This document shows, piece by piece, positions 18,338 to 26,573 of a stretch of DNA of 64,000 bases. Source of the DNA: Rhodovulum sulfidophilum DSM 1374 (GTDB lineage: Bacteria > Pseudomonadota > Alphaproteobacteria > Rhodobacterales > Rhodobacteraceae); contig NZ_CP015419.1 in assembly GCF_001633165.1 (NCBI RefSeq), positions 49,164 to 113,163 of the forward strand. Reading direction: 5' to 3'. A program made the translations under genes and the position numbers. The notes beneath the pieces were generated by a model. That model ran no database searches, was not told where the DNA came from, and saw nothing but the letters and a program-made list of their open reading frames with translations. Within the stretch, counting starts at the first letter, position 1. The number at the start of each line of letters is the position of its first letter.

Positions 18338-18764
18338 GCACCAGCTGGCGGCTCCGGGGACGGACCGCGATCCGGCCGCCCGAGGGGAAGATCGCGAAGC
18401 TCACCTTGCCGAAATCGCGGGTGCCTTCCTCCGGCCAGACCTGATCCCCGTCGCATCCCGGGCAGGAATAGACCAGCTGCCCCCGTCCCTCGACAACGAA
18501 GCTGGCCCGACGCATCGCGTCGCCCGAAATCCTCGGCACATCGATGACCCCGGCCTCGGTGAAGACGAAGCGGGTCCGGGACAGTTTCAGCCGCGGCCGG
18601 AACGGCGCGACGATCCGCTCCAGCGCCCCGGTCCATCCCGGGGCGCTGAAACTGTCGGCTTCGGGCGGGCCGCCGCCTCGTCCGGTCATCAGCCCCGCCC
18701 CCAGCGTCAGGTAGAAGACGAGACCGAAGACCAGAAGCAGCGCCACCGCGCCCTTCACGCCCAT
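18315..18764 (-). CDS. Membrane-anchored hypothetical protein (last gene of the injection operon)
   Basis: A 149-residue protein with one N-terminal helix (VALLLVFGLVFYLTLGAG) acting as anchor or uncleaved signal. A soluble domain follows that is predicted mainly beta and carries a CPGC pair (residues about 106-109) that could bind metal or form a disulfide. I recognise no family. It lies ten bases after the preceding small membrane protein gene on the same strand. It therefore ends the operon that starts with the DUF4255 gene, and its 3' end overlaps a convergent gene. Confidence 0.6.
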   Translation of the reverse strand: MGVKGAVALLLVFGLVFYLTLGAGLMTGRGGGPPEADSFSAPGWTGALERIVAPFRPRLKLSRTRFVFTEAGVIDVPRISGDAMRRASFVVEGRGQLVYSCPGCDGDQVWPEEGTRDFGKVSFAIFPSGGRIAVRPRSRQLVLTLRDGR

Positions 18765-18774
18765 TGCGCGCGAC

Positions 18775-19083
18775 CTAGATCACGAAGCTCAGGACGATGC
18801 CCACCACCACAAGGGCCGCGATGCAATACCAGGCCCAGTCGGCGATCCGGGTGAACTTCGCCCCTGGCGAGGGCGGGTCGATGCCGCCCCGGGGACTGGC
18901 CGTCGCCCCGCCGAGCACGGCAAGAAGCGACCCGGCCAGGAAGATCGCGCCCCAGGCGATTTCCATCGGCGCGCTGGTGATGAGCGCGCCGTGGATGATC
19001 AGGGCAAGCCCGGCCGCAGCCGCGCACAAGATACCGATAATATGAACCGCCTTCTTCATCGTCTTGGGAAGTGCAAGCGCCAT
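18775..19083 (-). CDS. Small membrane protein of the injection operon
   Basis: A 102-residue protein with three hydrophobic helices (IIGILCAAAAGLALIIHGAL; IAWGAIFLAGSLLAVLGGA; WYCIAALVVVGIVLSFVI) and a short loop GGIDPPSPGAKF. The start at 19083 has GGAG seven bases upstream. It follows the PASTA-protein gene by 23 bases, so it belongs to the same transcript. Family unknown. Its location after a membrane-spanning component suggests a membrane partner for the injection apparatus; that is inference from position. Confidence 0.65.
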   Translation of the reverse strand: MALALPKTMKKAVHIIGILCAAAAGLALIIHGALITSAPMEIAWGAIFLAGSLLAVLGGATASPRGGIDPPSPGAKFTRIADWAWYCIAALVVVGIVLSFVI

Positions 19084-19106
19084 GTCTTTCTCCTTTCGTT
19101 CAGATG

Positions 19107-20438
19107 TCAGCGCAGGAAATACTTGAATTCGGGGTTCGGACGGCCGACGAAGCATTGCCGGGTGAAACCGTGCTTGCGGATCACCAGCATGGCCTTCTTC
19201 GCCTCGTCCATGTTGCGGAAGCGGATCATCCGGCTGCGGTCGCTGACCAGCGTCACCCCCGCGCCGCCGCTTTCCAGATCCAGTGTCGCCGGATCGAAAC
19301 CGATGCAATCCTCGCGGCCCAGCCCCGCCGCAGCCAGCCGCTGCCGGGTCGCGGCGGTGGCGCTCGGGGCGCTGTCGCCGTTCAGGATATACATCATCGG
19401 CGGCTGCGGCCGGGACACATAGCAGATCCGGTCGGCGCCATAGGCCTTCAGCACCGCCAGCACCTTCTTCGCGCTGTCCGCATCGGTGCCGAAATCCAGC
19501 ATCCAGTGGCTGCCATCGACGATCTTCCAGCGGCCGCCGATCTGCTTTGCGGCGATATTGCCCGGATTGTGGCGGATGCAGTCCTCGTCGACAGTCACCC
19601 TGGGTGCGGCCGCCAGAACCACCGCCACCGCCGAGCCCGGCGCGACCTCGGCGCCCTCGCCCGGGTTCTGGGCAAGGACGGTGCCCGGCGCGACGCTGCC
19701 GCTTTCCCGGGTCGCAGTTCCGCCCATGCGCAGCCCGCGGTCGCGCAGAACGTTTCGGGCCTTGTCCTGGCTCAGGCCAACCAGGTTCGGCACCTCCGCC
19801 CGGGCCGGCTCGGTCGCCACGGTCAGCGCCACCGCCGAGCCCGGCGCGAGCTCGGCGCCCTCGCCCGGATCCTGAGCAAGGATGGTGCCCGGCGCGGCGC
19901 TGCCGCTTTCGCGCCGGTCGACCCGGCCCACCGCCAGATCCTCCGCCTCCAGACGGGCCTCGGCCGCCGCCAGGGTCAGCCCGCTCAGTCCCGGCACCTG
20001 CGCCGTGCCGGCAGGCCAGAACAGATAGGCACCGACCCCGATCACCAGCAGAAGCGCCGCGACCCCCGCCGCGATGAACGGCCAGAGCGGCAGCTTGCCG
20101 CCGCCTCCGGACCCCGGCACCTCGAAGCGGAAATCGGGGCTGCGGGCCACATCCTCATCGGGGTTGGAGACCTCGACCGCCAGCAGCCGGAACCGCCGCG
20201 GACCGGCAGCCGCGCCAGGCGGCAGGGTCAGGCTCAGCGTGATCTCGCTGCGCTCGTTCGGTTGCAGATTGCGTTCCTGCCAGGGCGAGATCGCGATCCA
20301 ACCCGCGGCCTCGGCATCCTCGGCGGCGATCTCGAGGCGGCAGGTCCGGGCCTGGTTGGCACTGTTGGAAATGCCGACCTGCAGGCTGCCGGAGGGCTCG
20401 ATCACAAGCTGCGGGGTATCGATCTCGAAACTGGGCAT
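19107..20438 (-). CDS. Membrane-spanning PASTA protein with tandem C-terminal domains (injection-system partner)
   Basis: A 443-residue protein with a clear modular build. Residues 1-107 are an Ig-like beta domain rich in paired hydrophobics. One transmembrane helix lies at about 118-140 (FIAAGVAALLLVIGVGAYLF). Two PASTA domains follow (about 146-210 and 213-278, each with PG(T)-LAQ(D/N)PGEGAE). Two copies of a 70-residue domain end the protein, sharing EDCI-xx-(N/D)P, a Met-containing core and (C)(Y/F)V(S/G)RP. The start at 20438 follows GGAG and lies five bases after the tail-protein stop. PASTA domains usually bind cell-wall material. The protein could dock the injection particle to the envelope; this is inference. 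Confidence 0.75.
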   Translation of the reverse strand: MPSFEIDTPQLVIEPSGSLQVGISNSANQARTCRLEIAAEDAEAAGWIAISPWQERNLQPNERSEITLSLTLPPGAAAGPRRFRLLAVEVSNPDEDVARSPDFRFEVPGSGGGGKLPLWPFIAAGVAALLLVIGVGAYLFWPAGTAQVPGLSGLTLAAAEARLEAEDLAVGRVDRRESGSAAPGTILAQDPGEGAELAPGSAVALTVATEPARAEVPNLVGLSQDKARNVLRDRGLRMGGTATRESGSVAPGTVLAQNPGEGAEVAPGSAVAVVLAAAPRVTVDEDCIRHNPGNIAAKQIGGRWKIVDGSHWMLDFGTDADSAKKVLAVLKAYGADRICYVSRPQPPMMYILNGDSAPSATAATRQRLAAAGLGREDCIGFDPATLDLESGGAGVTLVSDRSRMIRFRNMDEAKKAMLVIRKHGFTRQCFVGRPNPEFKYFLR

Positions 20439-20442
20439 TCCC

Positions 20443-20997
20443 TCAGGCTCCTTCCTCGCTATCTTCCGGTGCGGACAATTCGACGATCTCGAAACTGACG
20501 AAGACCGGCTTTTCCAGCTCGGCCACATCCCGGATCAGGGCGCGGGCGGGCCGGGTCGGCCGAGGATATTCGATAACCACATGAAACGGGCGAAAGCCGG
20601 GGCCGTCGCCGGGCAGGCTCTCGCGCAGCTGCAGCGCCTCCAGCCCCGAGGCCGCCGCCAGCATGTCGCGCAGACCGGCTTGGGTCCCGCGCCGGGGCAG
20701 CAGCGCGGGTGCGGCCAGCGCCAGCCGCCGGAGCCGCGCGTCGCGCAGGGCCGGATCGCGGACATGGCGCGCGACCGCCCCGGCCACCGGCCCCAGATCC
20801 AGCCATCCCAGCAGCATCCCCAGCATCCGGTCGCGGCAGCGCCTTGGGTCGATCTGGGCGTCGAGCCCGTCGATCTCGCGGTCCACCGGATCGGCCAGCC
20901 CCGCCATCGCCTCGAGCAGCGCGCGGAAGGGCGAGGCGGGGCGGTCGGCCTCGCGCAGGATCTCGGGCAGAAGGGCTGCGATCTCATGGCGTGTCAT
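20443..20997 (-). CDS. Phage tail protein I-like baseplate subunit (Pvc12-like)
   Basis: A 184-residue protein resembling P2 gpI and the tail-protein domain found next to gpJ in extracellular contractile injection systems. Conserved blocks are LPEILREADRPASPFRALLEAMAGL at the start (core RALLEAMAGLADPVDREIDG), MLGMLLGWLDL, and LRRLALAAPALLPRRGTQAGLRD in the middle (core LPRRGTQAGLRDML). Such proteins form the outer baseplate wedge with gpJ. Its start overlaps the end of the gpJ-like gene by 14 bases. It is shorter than many Pvc12 proteins, and no tail-fibre gene follows. Confidence 0.78.
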   Translation of the reverse strand: MTRHEIAALLPEILREADRPASPFRALLEAMAGLADPVDREIDGLDAQIDPRRCRDRMLGMLLGWLDLGPVAGAVARHVRDPALRDARLRRLALAAPALLPRRGTQAGLRDMLAAASGLEALQLRESLPGDGPGFRPFHVVIEYPRPTRPARALIRDVAELEKPVFVSFEIVELSAPEDSEEGA

Positions 20998-23518
20998 CGG
21001 ACCCGATCACCCTGACAAGATGGGGCTCCGAGGCAAAGAGCCAGGGCGCGGGCAGCCGGACCTCGTTCTCGAACAGGGTCTGCGACGTGGCGGCGAAGGG
21101 CCCGCCGTCTGCGCCCCGCGCGTAAAGCCCGCGCGGCCCGGCCGCCATCATCAGCCCGGGCCCGCCGGGACCGGCAGCGCGCGCGGCCAGCGCCGCGACC
21201 GGCTCGAACAGGTTCTCGCGGCTGCGGAAGGGCAGGCCGATATCGACCTCGGGCGCGGTCCAGGCGATTGGGTCGGCGCCCAGATCGGCCTCGAGCACCC
21301 CGGCATCGAAGGACCCCGCCCAGGCCCGGGTCCCGAGAAAGGCGAAGCCCAGGCAGGAGCCCCCCCGCCAGCGCGCGCGCAGGGGCTGCCAGGCATCCAG
21401 ATCCTGTGGCCGTTCCGGCAGGTTCAGCCGGAACGCACCCTCGCCCGCACTGCCGCCGGTGGCCCGCGCCCCCGCCCAGATATAGCGTCCGCCCGCCAGA
21501 TCGGCGGCGTCCAGAACCCGGATGTCGCTGCCCTCGAGCCCGGTCGCGACGAAACTGCCCGGCTCCAGCGGATCGTAGGAGATCCATACCCCCCGCTGTT
21601 CCCGCGCCGCCACTGCCACCACCGGGCGGCCGAGCGCGGTTCCGGTGGCCAGCACCGCATAGAGGCCCACCGCATCGACACCGGCCGCAACCGGCAGCCG
21701 CCGCTGCAGGGCCTCGGCGCGGACCTGCCAGCTGTAGAGCCCCGCGCGGGTGGCGATCAGCAGCACCGGGTCGGCCGCCGTTCCCAGCCAGGCCAGATCG
21801 TAGATCCAGCTGTCGAAGCGGATCGCGTCGCTTTGCCAGGTCTCGCCGCAATCGAAGCTGACCGCCAGGCGCGAGCCGTCCTCGGTCTGGTTCCCGCCCT
21901 CGGCCCAGACCGCGGCAACCAGACCGGGGCGGCGCGGATGCGGCCGCACCGCGATCGCCGGACAGCCCTCCTGGCGGGCGAGGCTTTCCCAGCTGGCGCC
22001 GTCATTCAGCGACCGGAAGATCCGGTCGCCCGCGGCCACGAACCATGTGCGCGGCTGATGCGGGTCGGGCACCGCGTCGCGGACATCGGCATCGGGCGCC
22101 TCGGCGACCTCGAAGACCACCGAGCGGGCGCTGCGCACCCCCGGTTCGGCCAGCACCGTGCCATAGACATCGGCGGGCCGGATCGGACGGCCCGGCGGCC
22201 AGTCGCGGAAAGGCGAGATCAGCCGGTCGAGCGCCGCCTCGATCCGGCGCAGGATCGCATCCTCGGGCGCGTCGGGCTCGATCTCGACATCGACCCGGAT
22301 CGACAGGGGCTTCAGCCTTGCCCAGGCGACATTGACCGTCACCCCCAGCGGCTTGCGGGCAGCGATGAGGCGGGCGATGCGGCCGCGCAGCTCCTCGGTC
22401 TGCAGGGCCTCGATCCCGGCGCGGCGCCCCACCGCGTCGGACTGGCCGGGAGCCGGTTCGGGCACCAGCAACAGCTCGACCGAGCCCGGCTCGGCATGGG
22501 CCCAAAGCTGCACCCCGGTCCGCGCCTGGGCCCGCGCCACCCCGCCCTCGCCGGTGGCGAGGGCCTCGAAATCCCGCGCGGTGACGGCGCGGCGGTCGGA
22601 AAACACCTCGCGCGGGATCCGTTCCAGCGCTGTCTCCAGCGGTTCGGCATCGCGCCCGCCCGCGGCGCGTTCGGGATTGCGCACCGCCAGCCCCGGGATC
22701 GGGTCGCGCAGATCGGTCAGCGTCCCGGCCGCGACGTTGCCCGCCGCCCCGCCGCCGGTCAGATACCAGGCCCGGATCTGCGCGTCGGGCCGGGGCACGC
22801 CCGCGCTACCCGGGGCCGCGCGCGGCAGGAAGACCCGCCCGGCGCCCCGCGCGCAGTAAAAGCCGGGACCGTCCGAGAACAGCTCAAACGGGGTTTCGAG
22901 CCCGGGCCAGAGCGCGAAATCCCGGCCCCCGAACCGGCGCAGCGGGCGCCCGCCCGCATCGTCCTCGACGCCCAGCAAGATGCCGGTCTCATAGGGCAGC
23001 GGCGCGATCACCGGGCCGCGTGTCAGCGCCAGCACCGCGCCCGGACCCTCGACCCCCTCGGACAGCAAGTCGCCCTCGACCCAGGCGGCATGGATCGCGC
23101 GCACCGCGACGCTTTGGGCATCGGCCGCCAGCACCGCCTGGTCCAGCGTCACGAAGACCGGCGCGCCCTCGCCCCGGCCGCCGATCCGGGTGCCCGCGGG
23201 GATCGTCACGGCGAGCGGGGCCGCGTCGGCACCCCCGGCGGCCTCGCGGCGGAATTCCAGCATCGCGGTCGCGGCCGAGGGCGGGCGCAGCTCGCCGCCC
23301 AGAAGGTTCAGGAAGGCCACGTAGAGCTTTCTCGGCAGCCGGTTCAGCCGGAAGATCATCACGTCGGTCAGATGGGCGAAGGCCTCGATCAGGGCACGGC
23401 CGGGATCAGCGGGCGACACATCGGTCCATTCGGGGCAGGTCTGCCGGGCACGGGCCAGCGCCTCCTCGACCAGGGCCGCGAAATCGCGGTCGGCCAGCTG
23501 CGGCAGCGGCAGGCTCAT
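20984..23518 (-). CDS. gpJ-like baseplate protein fused to a beta-propeller (Pvc11-like)
   Basis: An 844-residue protein. Residues 1-480 are the putative baseplate assembly (gpJ) module: TDVSPADPGRALIEAFAHLTD, whose core DPGRALIEAFAHLTD is diagnostic, NLLGGELRPPSAA, and a C-terminal SPFRDWPPGRPIRPADVYG block. From about residue 490 there is a repeat-rich region with sialidase/BNR-type strands: FRSLNDGASW, VSFDCGETWQ, ATRAGLYSWQ, GVWISYDP, AAGPRGLYARG. It probably folds as a seven-bladed propeller. The start overlaps the upstream gp25 stop (ATGA). Family members without the propeller build the wedge; the propeller may be an adhesion or docking surface. Confidence 0.8.
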   Translation of the reverse strand: MSLPLPQLADRDFAALVEEALARARQTCPEWTDVSPADPGRALIEAFAHLTDVMIFRLNRLPRKLYVAFLNLLGGELRPPSAATAMLEFRREAAGGADAAPLAVTIPAGTRIGGRGEGAPVFVTLDQAVLAADAQSVAVRAIHAAWVEGDLLSEGVEGPGAVLALTRGPVIAPLPYETGILLGVEDDAGGRPLRRFGGRDFALWPGLETPFELFSDGPGFYCARGAGRVFLPRAAPGSAGVPRPDAQIRAWYLTGGGAAGNVAAGTLTDLRDPIPGLAVRNPERAAGGRDAEPLETALERIPREVFSDRRAVTARDFEALATGEGGVARAQARTGVQLWAHAEPGSVELLLVPEPAPGQSDAVGRRAGIEALQTEELRGRIARLIAARKPLGVTVNVAWARLKPLSIRVDVEIEPDAPEDAILRRIEAALDRLISPFRDWPPGRPIRPADVYGTVLAEPGVRSARSVVFEVAEAPDADVRDAVPDPHQPRTWFVAAGDRIFRSLNDGASWESLARQEGCPAIAVRPHPRRPGLVAAVWAEGGNQTEDGSRLAVSFDCGETWQSDAIRFDSWIYDLAWLGTAADPVLLIATRAGLYSWQVRAEALQRRLPVAAGVDAVGLYAVLATGTALGRPVVAVAAREQRGVWISYDPLEPGSFVATGLEGSDIRVLDAADLAGGRYIWAGARATGGSAGEGAFRLNLPERPQDLDAWQPLRARWRGGSCLGFAFLGTRAWAGSFDAGVLEADLGADPIAWTAPEVDIGLPFRSRENLFEPVAALAARAAGPGGPGLMMAAGPRGLYARGADGGPFAATSQTLFENEVRLPAPWLFASEPHLVRVIGSDDTP

Positions 23519-23961
23519 GGCGTGCCCCCCGCGTCCAGATCGACCTGCAATACCAGCCCGTCCTCGGTCCGGCTACGGCGGATCCGGTAACTCAGCACGA
23601 TCTCGAGCAGGTTGCCCGCCCCGGCCTCCGCCGGGCGCCCGGCATCGAGGCGCAGGATCTCGATCCTCGGCTCGAACCGGGCCACCGCCTGGCGCACGTA
23701 ATGGATCGCAAGCCCCGCCAGGGTCTCGTCATTGGGCTGAAACAGCAGCCGGTCCAGATGGCAGCCATAAGCGGGCCGCATCACCCTTTCGCCCGGCACC
23801 GTCAGCAACAGAAGCAGCAGGTCCTGGCGGATGCAGGCGGCCTCGGGCAGCAGCGCCAGCGCGCCGGTATGCCCGGCCCCCGGCCCCGCGGCCCGCGACG
23901 CACCCACGCCCGCCCCCAGCCTGAAATCGAGCCCCTGCAGCATGACGGTCCGGCCAATCAT
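23515..23961 (-). CDS. GPW/gp25-family baseplate protein (Pvc9-like)
   Basis: A 148-residue protein with the gp25 core: LLLLLTVPGERVMRPAYGC, then LFQPNDETLAGLAIHYVRQA and RFEPRIEIL. In T4 and contractile injection systems gp25 joins the baseplate wedge and nucleates the sheath. The ATG at 23961 overlaps the PAAR-like stop (ATGA) with GGTGGAG upstream; a longer frame to 24120 would read through that gene. The N-terminal 45 residues are a variable Gly/Ala-rich extension. Confidence 0.82.
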   Translation of the reverse strand: MIGRTVMLQGLDFRLGAGVGASRAAGPGAGHTGALALLPEAACIRQDLLLLLLTVPGERVMRPAYGCHLDRLLFQPNDETLAGLAIHYVRQAVARFEPRIEILRLDAGRPAEAGAGNLLEIVLSYRIRRSRTEDGLVLQVDLDAGGTP

Positions 23962-24287
23962 CCGCTGCACTCCACCAGCGCCTGCCCCGACGCCAGCACC
24001 CGCCAGGTGCCGACCGGCGAGCCCTCGGTCAGCCCCGCGAGCGTCTCGAGGCAGACCGGCCGCCCGCCGATGGTCACGAAGCGCGAATAGCCCGCCGTGA
24101 CGGTGATCGTGGTCAGGCATTTCTTCTGCGGCGGCGGCAGCGGGCAGTGATCGACCCGCCGCGGCACCGGGTCGGGCTCGATCAGCACCGGCGCGCCCAT
24201 CACCGTCACGAAACCCTGCGAGGCCCGCTGCGGGATCGTGCCGCCATGGGCACAGACGATCGTCGCCGGTTCCACCAAAACCCGCAT
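23958..24287 (-). CDS. PAAR-like spike-tip protein (Pvc10-like)
   Basis: A 109-residue protein with short glycine- and cysteine-rich strands: VCAHGGTIPQ, VTVMGAPVLIEPD, DHCPLPPPQKKC and SRFVTIGGRPVCLETL. This matches the small PAAR-like proteins that cap VgrG spikes. Four cysteines and two histidines could bind metal at the point of the tip. The start is one base after the spike-gene stop and its stop overlaps the gp25 start. It has no C-terminal extension, so it carries no fused effector. Confidence 0.75.
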   Translation of the reverse strand: MRVLVEPATIVCAHGGTIPQRASQGFVTVMGAPVLIEPDPVPRRVDHCPLPPPQKKCLTTITVTAGYSRFVTIGGRPVCLETLAGLTEGSPVGTWRVLASGQALVECSG

Positions 24288-24288
24288 G

Positions 24289-25770
24289 CTACCCCTCTTC
24301 GAAACCGATGCTTGCCGCCCGGATCGTGATCGCCCGGCCCGGCGCCTCGATCACCAGATCTCCCGCCGAATGAAGCTCGGTCCGGGACGGCCCGGCGGTC
24401 AGACGGCTGCCGCCGCTGGCGCGCAGCTCGACCCGGGCGCCGCGGTCGCTCAGCAGCAATTGCTGGCCGCGCGGCGTGCGCAGAAGATAGGGCCGCACCC
24501 CGCCCGGGCCCCGCCCCAGCCGCGGCACCTCCTGTTCGCCGTAAAGCCCGCCCAGCACGAAGCCATGGGCGGGGTTCTCGGCGAAGACCAGCGCCAGCAC
24601 CCGGTCGCCGGTTTCGGGCAGCGCGATCACCCCCTTGTCGGCCCCCGCCCCCGGCAGCGCCACCGCCAGCCAGTCGGTTTCCAGCCCGTCGCAAAGATCG
24701 AGTTTCAGCCGCAGCAGCGGATCGTCCCCGCCCGAGACCTCGGCCACAGTGCCGGGCGCCGCCAGCATGCCCTCGCAGGGCAGATGGGCGGGCAGCCCGG
24801 TGCGGAACTCAGTGACCCAGCCCAGCCCCGGTTCGACCCGGTGCAGGGTCTCGGCGATGGTGCCCCGGGCGGTCCGCCCCGGCTCCAGCTCGAGCGCGAT
24901 CCGCCGTCCCGGCCGCAGCGCGGCATCGCCAAGCGCGACGCCCGAGATCCGCCGGGCGGCCGCGCCATGCTGGGCCGCGCGCGCCTCCGTCAGCCGTTCC
25001 GGCGCGACGGGCGGTTCGTAAAGCCCCGCCGCCAGCGTGAGCTCGCCCGCCCGGCCCGGCACCGCGCCCGGGCTTTCGCCCGCAAGCGGCCGGTTCAGCC
25101 CGGTATCCCAAAGCGTCTGCCGGGTGGCGGCAAAGCCCGCCAGCGCGTTCTCCTCGATCTCTGCCTCCAGCAACCCGCCTTCGAAGGATAACGGCAGGGG
25201 CGCGCCCAGACCCTCGGCGCCGAACAGATCGACCGCCTTGCCCTCGGCGGCCAGATGAAAGCCCAGCTTGGCCGCCTGCCGGGCCAGAAACCGCAGATCG
25301 TCGAGCCCATGCTGCAACAGCACCGCCGGACAGGGCGCCCCGCTTTCGCCGCGCAGCTCCAGCCCGTGGCGGCCGAGAAGGGTGCGGACCAGCGCATCCA
25401 GCCCGTCCGCCTCGTGCCGCGCGGGAAGCGCCGAACGGTATAGCGCGGCCAGCGGGTCATGCGCCCGGATCCGCAGGCTGCGCCGGTTCGGCCGCGCCCG
25501 GCCCGGGGCGACCGCGCCGATGCTGCCCTCGAACAGCACCGCGTCCGGCCCCGCCGCGATCTCAAGCCGCTGGCCTGCCAGCGCGCCCGGATCCAGCGGC
25601 AGCGCCCCGCCCGCCTCGAAGCACAGCTCGCAAAGCGCGGGCGCCGAGACGGTCTGGCGAAGCTCGATCCCGGTCAGGGCATCGACCGACCCGGCGGCCA
25701 GCGGCACCCCGTCCAGCCGGACCGTCAGCTTGCGTTCCCTAGCGCGGCCGGGGCGGGGCATCTCGGTCAT
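24289..25770 (-). CDS. VgrG/gpV-like central spike protein (Pvc8-like)
   Basis: A 493-residue protein. Residues 1-330 resemble the gp27-like hub of VgrG (VDALTGIELRQTVSAPALCE; LLQHGLDDLRFLARQAAKLG). An OB-fold with LPETGDRVLALVFAENPAHGFVLGGL is next (core LPETGDRVLALVF). The end is a beta-helix needle with GQQLLLSDRGARVELR and GDLVIEAPGRAITIRA. It forms the trimeric hub-spike that pierces the target. It overlaps the upstream adaptor by ATGA. No toxin domain follows the needle. Confidence 0.86.
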   Translation of the reverse strand: MTEMPRPGRARERKLTVRLDGVPLAAGSVDALTGIELRQTVSAPALCELCFEAGGALPLDPGALAGQRLEIAAGPDAVLFEGSIGAVAPGRARPNRRSLRIRAHDPLAALYRSALPARHEADGLDALVRTLLGRHGLELRGESGAPCPAVLLQHGLDDLRFLARQAAKLGFHLAAEGKAVDLFGAEGLGAPLPLSFEGGLLEAEIEENALAGFAATRQTLWDTGLNRPLAGESPGAVPGRAGELTLAAGLYEPPVAPERLTEARAAQHGAAARRISGVALGDAALRPGRRIALELEPGRTARGTIAETLHRVEPGLGWVTEFRTGLPAHLPCEGMLAAPGTVAEVSGGDDPLLRLKLDLCDGLETDWLAVALPGAGADKGVIALPETGDRVLALVFAENPAHGFVLGGLYGEQEVPRLGRGPGGVRPYLLRTPRGQQLLLSDRGARVELRASGGSRLTAGPSRTELHSAGDLVIEAPGRAITIRAASIGFEEG

Positions 25771-26573
25771 GGCACGGCCCCCGTCGTCGGGGCGCCGGGT
25801 CCGGAGCCGGGCGGCGGCAGGGTCAGCACCGTTCCCGGCTCCAGCCGCAGCGGGTCGGCCAGATCGTTGACGAAGGCCAGCCAGCGCCAGTCGGCGGGCG
25901 AACCCAGCCAGCGCGCGGCGATCTCGTCCAGCCGCTCGCCGCCGATCACAGTGACGCCGGGGCTTTGGTCCAGCAGGTCTGGCAGATCCGGGTCCTGCGG
26001 CCCCGCCAGCGCCCCCGGCACCGGCACCTCGTCAAGGAAGCTCTCGACCGGCGCGGGCAGGGGCAGATAGCCGCGCGGGTCCTCCTCGGCCTCCTGGAAC
26101 ACCCGGAACCGCAGCGTCAGCCAGGACCGGCGCGGGATGCCCACCGCGTCGAACCGTTCCAGCCGCTCTGCCAACCCCAGAAGGCGGCAGCGCAGCTTGG
26201 TGGCGCGGCCCCAGATCAGGAAGACCTGGGGCAGGTCGTCCAACGCCTCGCCATGCGCCTCGGCCGCCTCGGAAAGCCGCCAGATCGGTGCGGTCAACCC
26301 GCGCACGTCAAGGCTGTCGCGGGGGGGCCCGGACGGTGCAGGCGTGGCCGAGCCCGCGAAATCGGCGTCAAACAGCAGTTCCAGGTCCAGTTCGGTGACC
26401 GCATCGCCCGCAAAGACCAGCGGCGCGTCGCGGCCGGTGCCCCCCGCCACCACCGTTCCGATCCGGCGCCGGGGCCGCATCCCGGACTGGCGCCGGAAGC
26501 TGAGACTCGCGGGGTTCAGCAGGGCCGAGATCTGGTCTCCGGTCTCGTCCACCAGCAGCGTCACACGGTCCAT
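25767..26573 (-). CDS. LysM-containing tube/hub adaptor (Pvc7-like)
   Basis: A 268-residue protein. The N-terminal 200 residues resemble the contractile-injection tube-initiator proteins (VTLLVDETGDQISALLNPAS; LDLELLFDADFAG; WLTLRFRVFQEAEEDPRG). The C-terminus carries a LysM-type segment (ERLDEIAARWLGSPADWRW, then LRLEPGTVLTLPPPG) used to bridge spike hub and tube. The start overlaps the preceding gene's end by 13 bases. Placement between tube and VgrG genes is the standard order. Confidence 0.82.
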   Translation of the reverse strand: MDRVTLLVDETGDQISALLNPASLSFRRQSGMRPRRRIGTVVAGGTGRDAPLVFAGDAVTELDLELLFDADFAGSATPAPSGPPRDSLDVRGLTAPIWRLSEAAEAHGEALDDLPQVFLIWGRATKLRCRLLGLAERLERFDAVGIPRRSWLTLRFRVFQEAEEDPRGYLPLPAPVESFLDEVPVPGALAGPQDPDLPDLLDQSPGVTVIGGERLDEIAARWLGSPADWRWLAFVNDLADPLRLEPGTVLTLPPPGSGPGAPTTGAVP

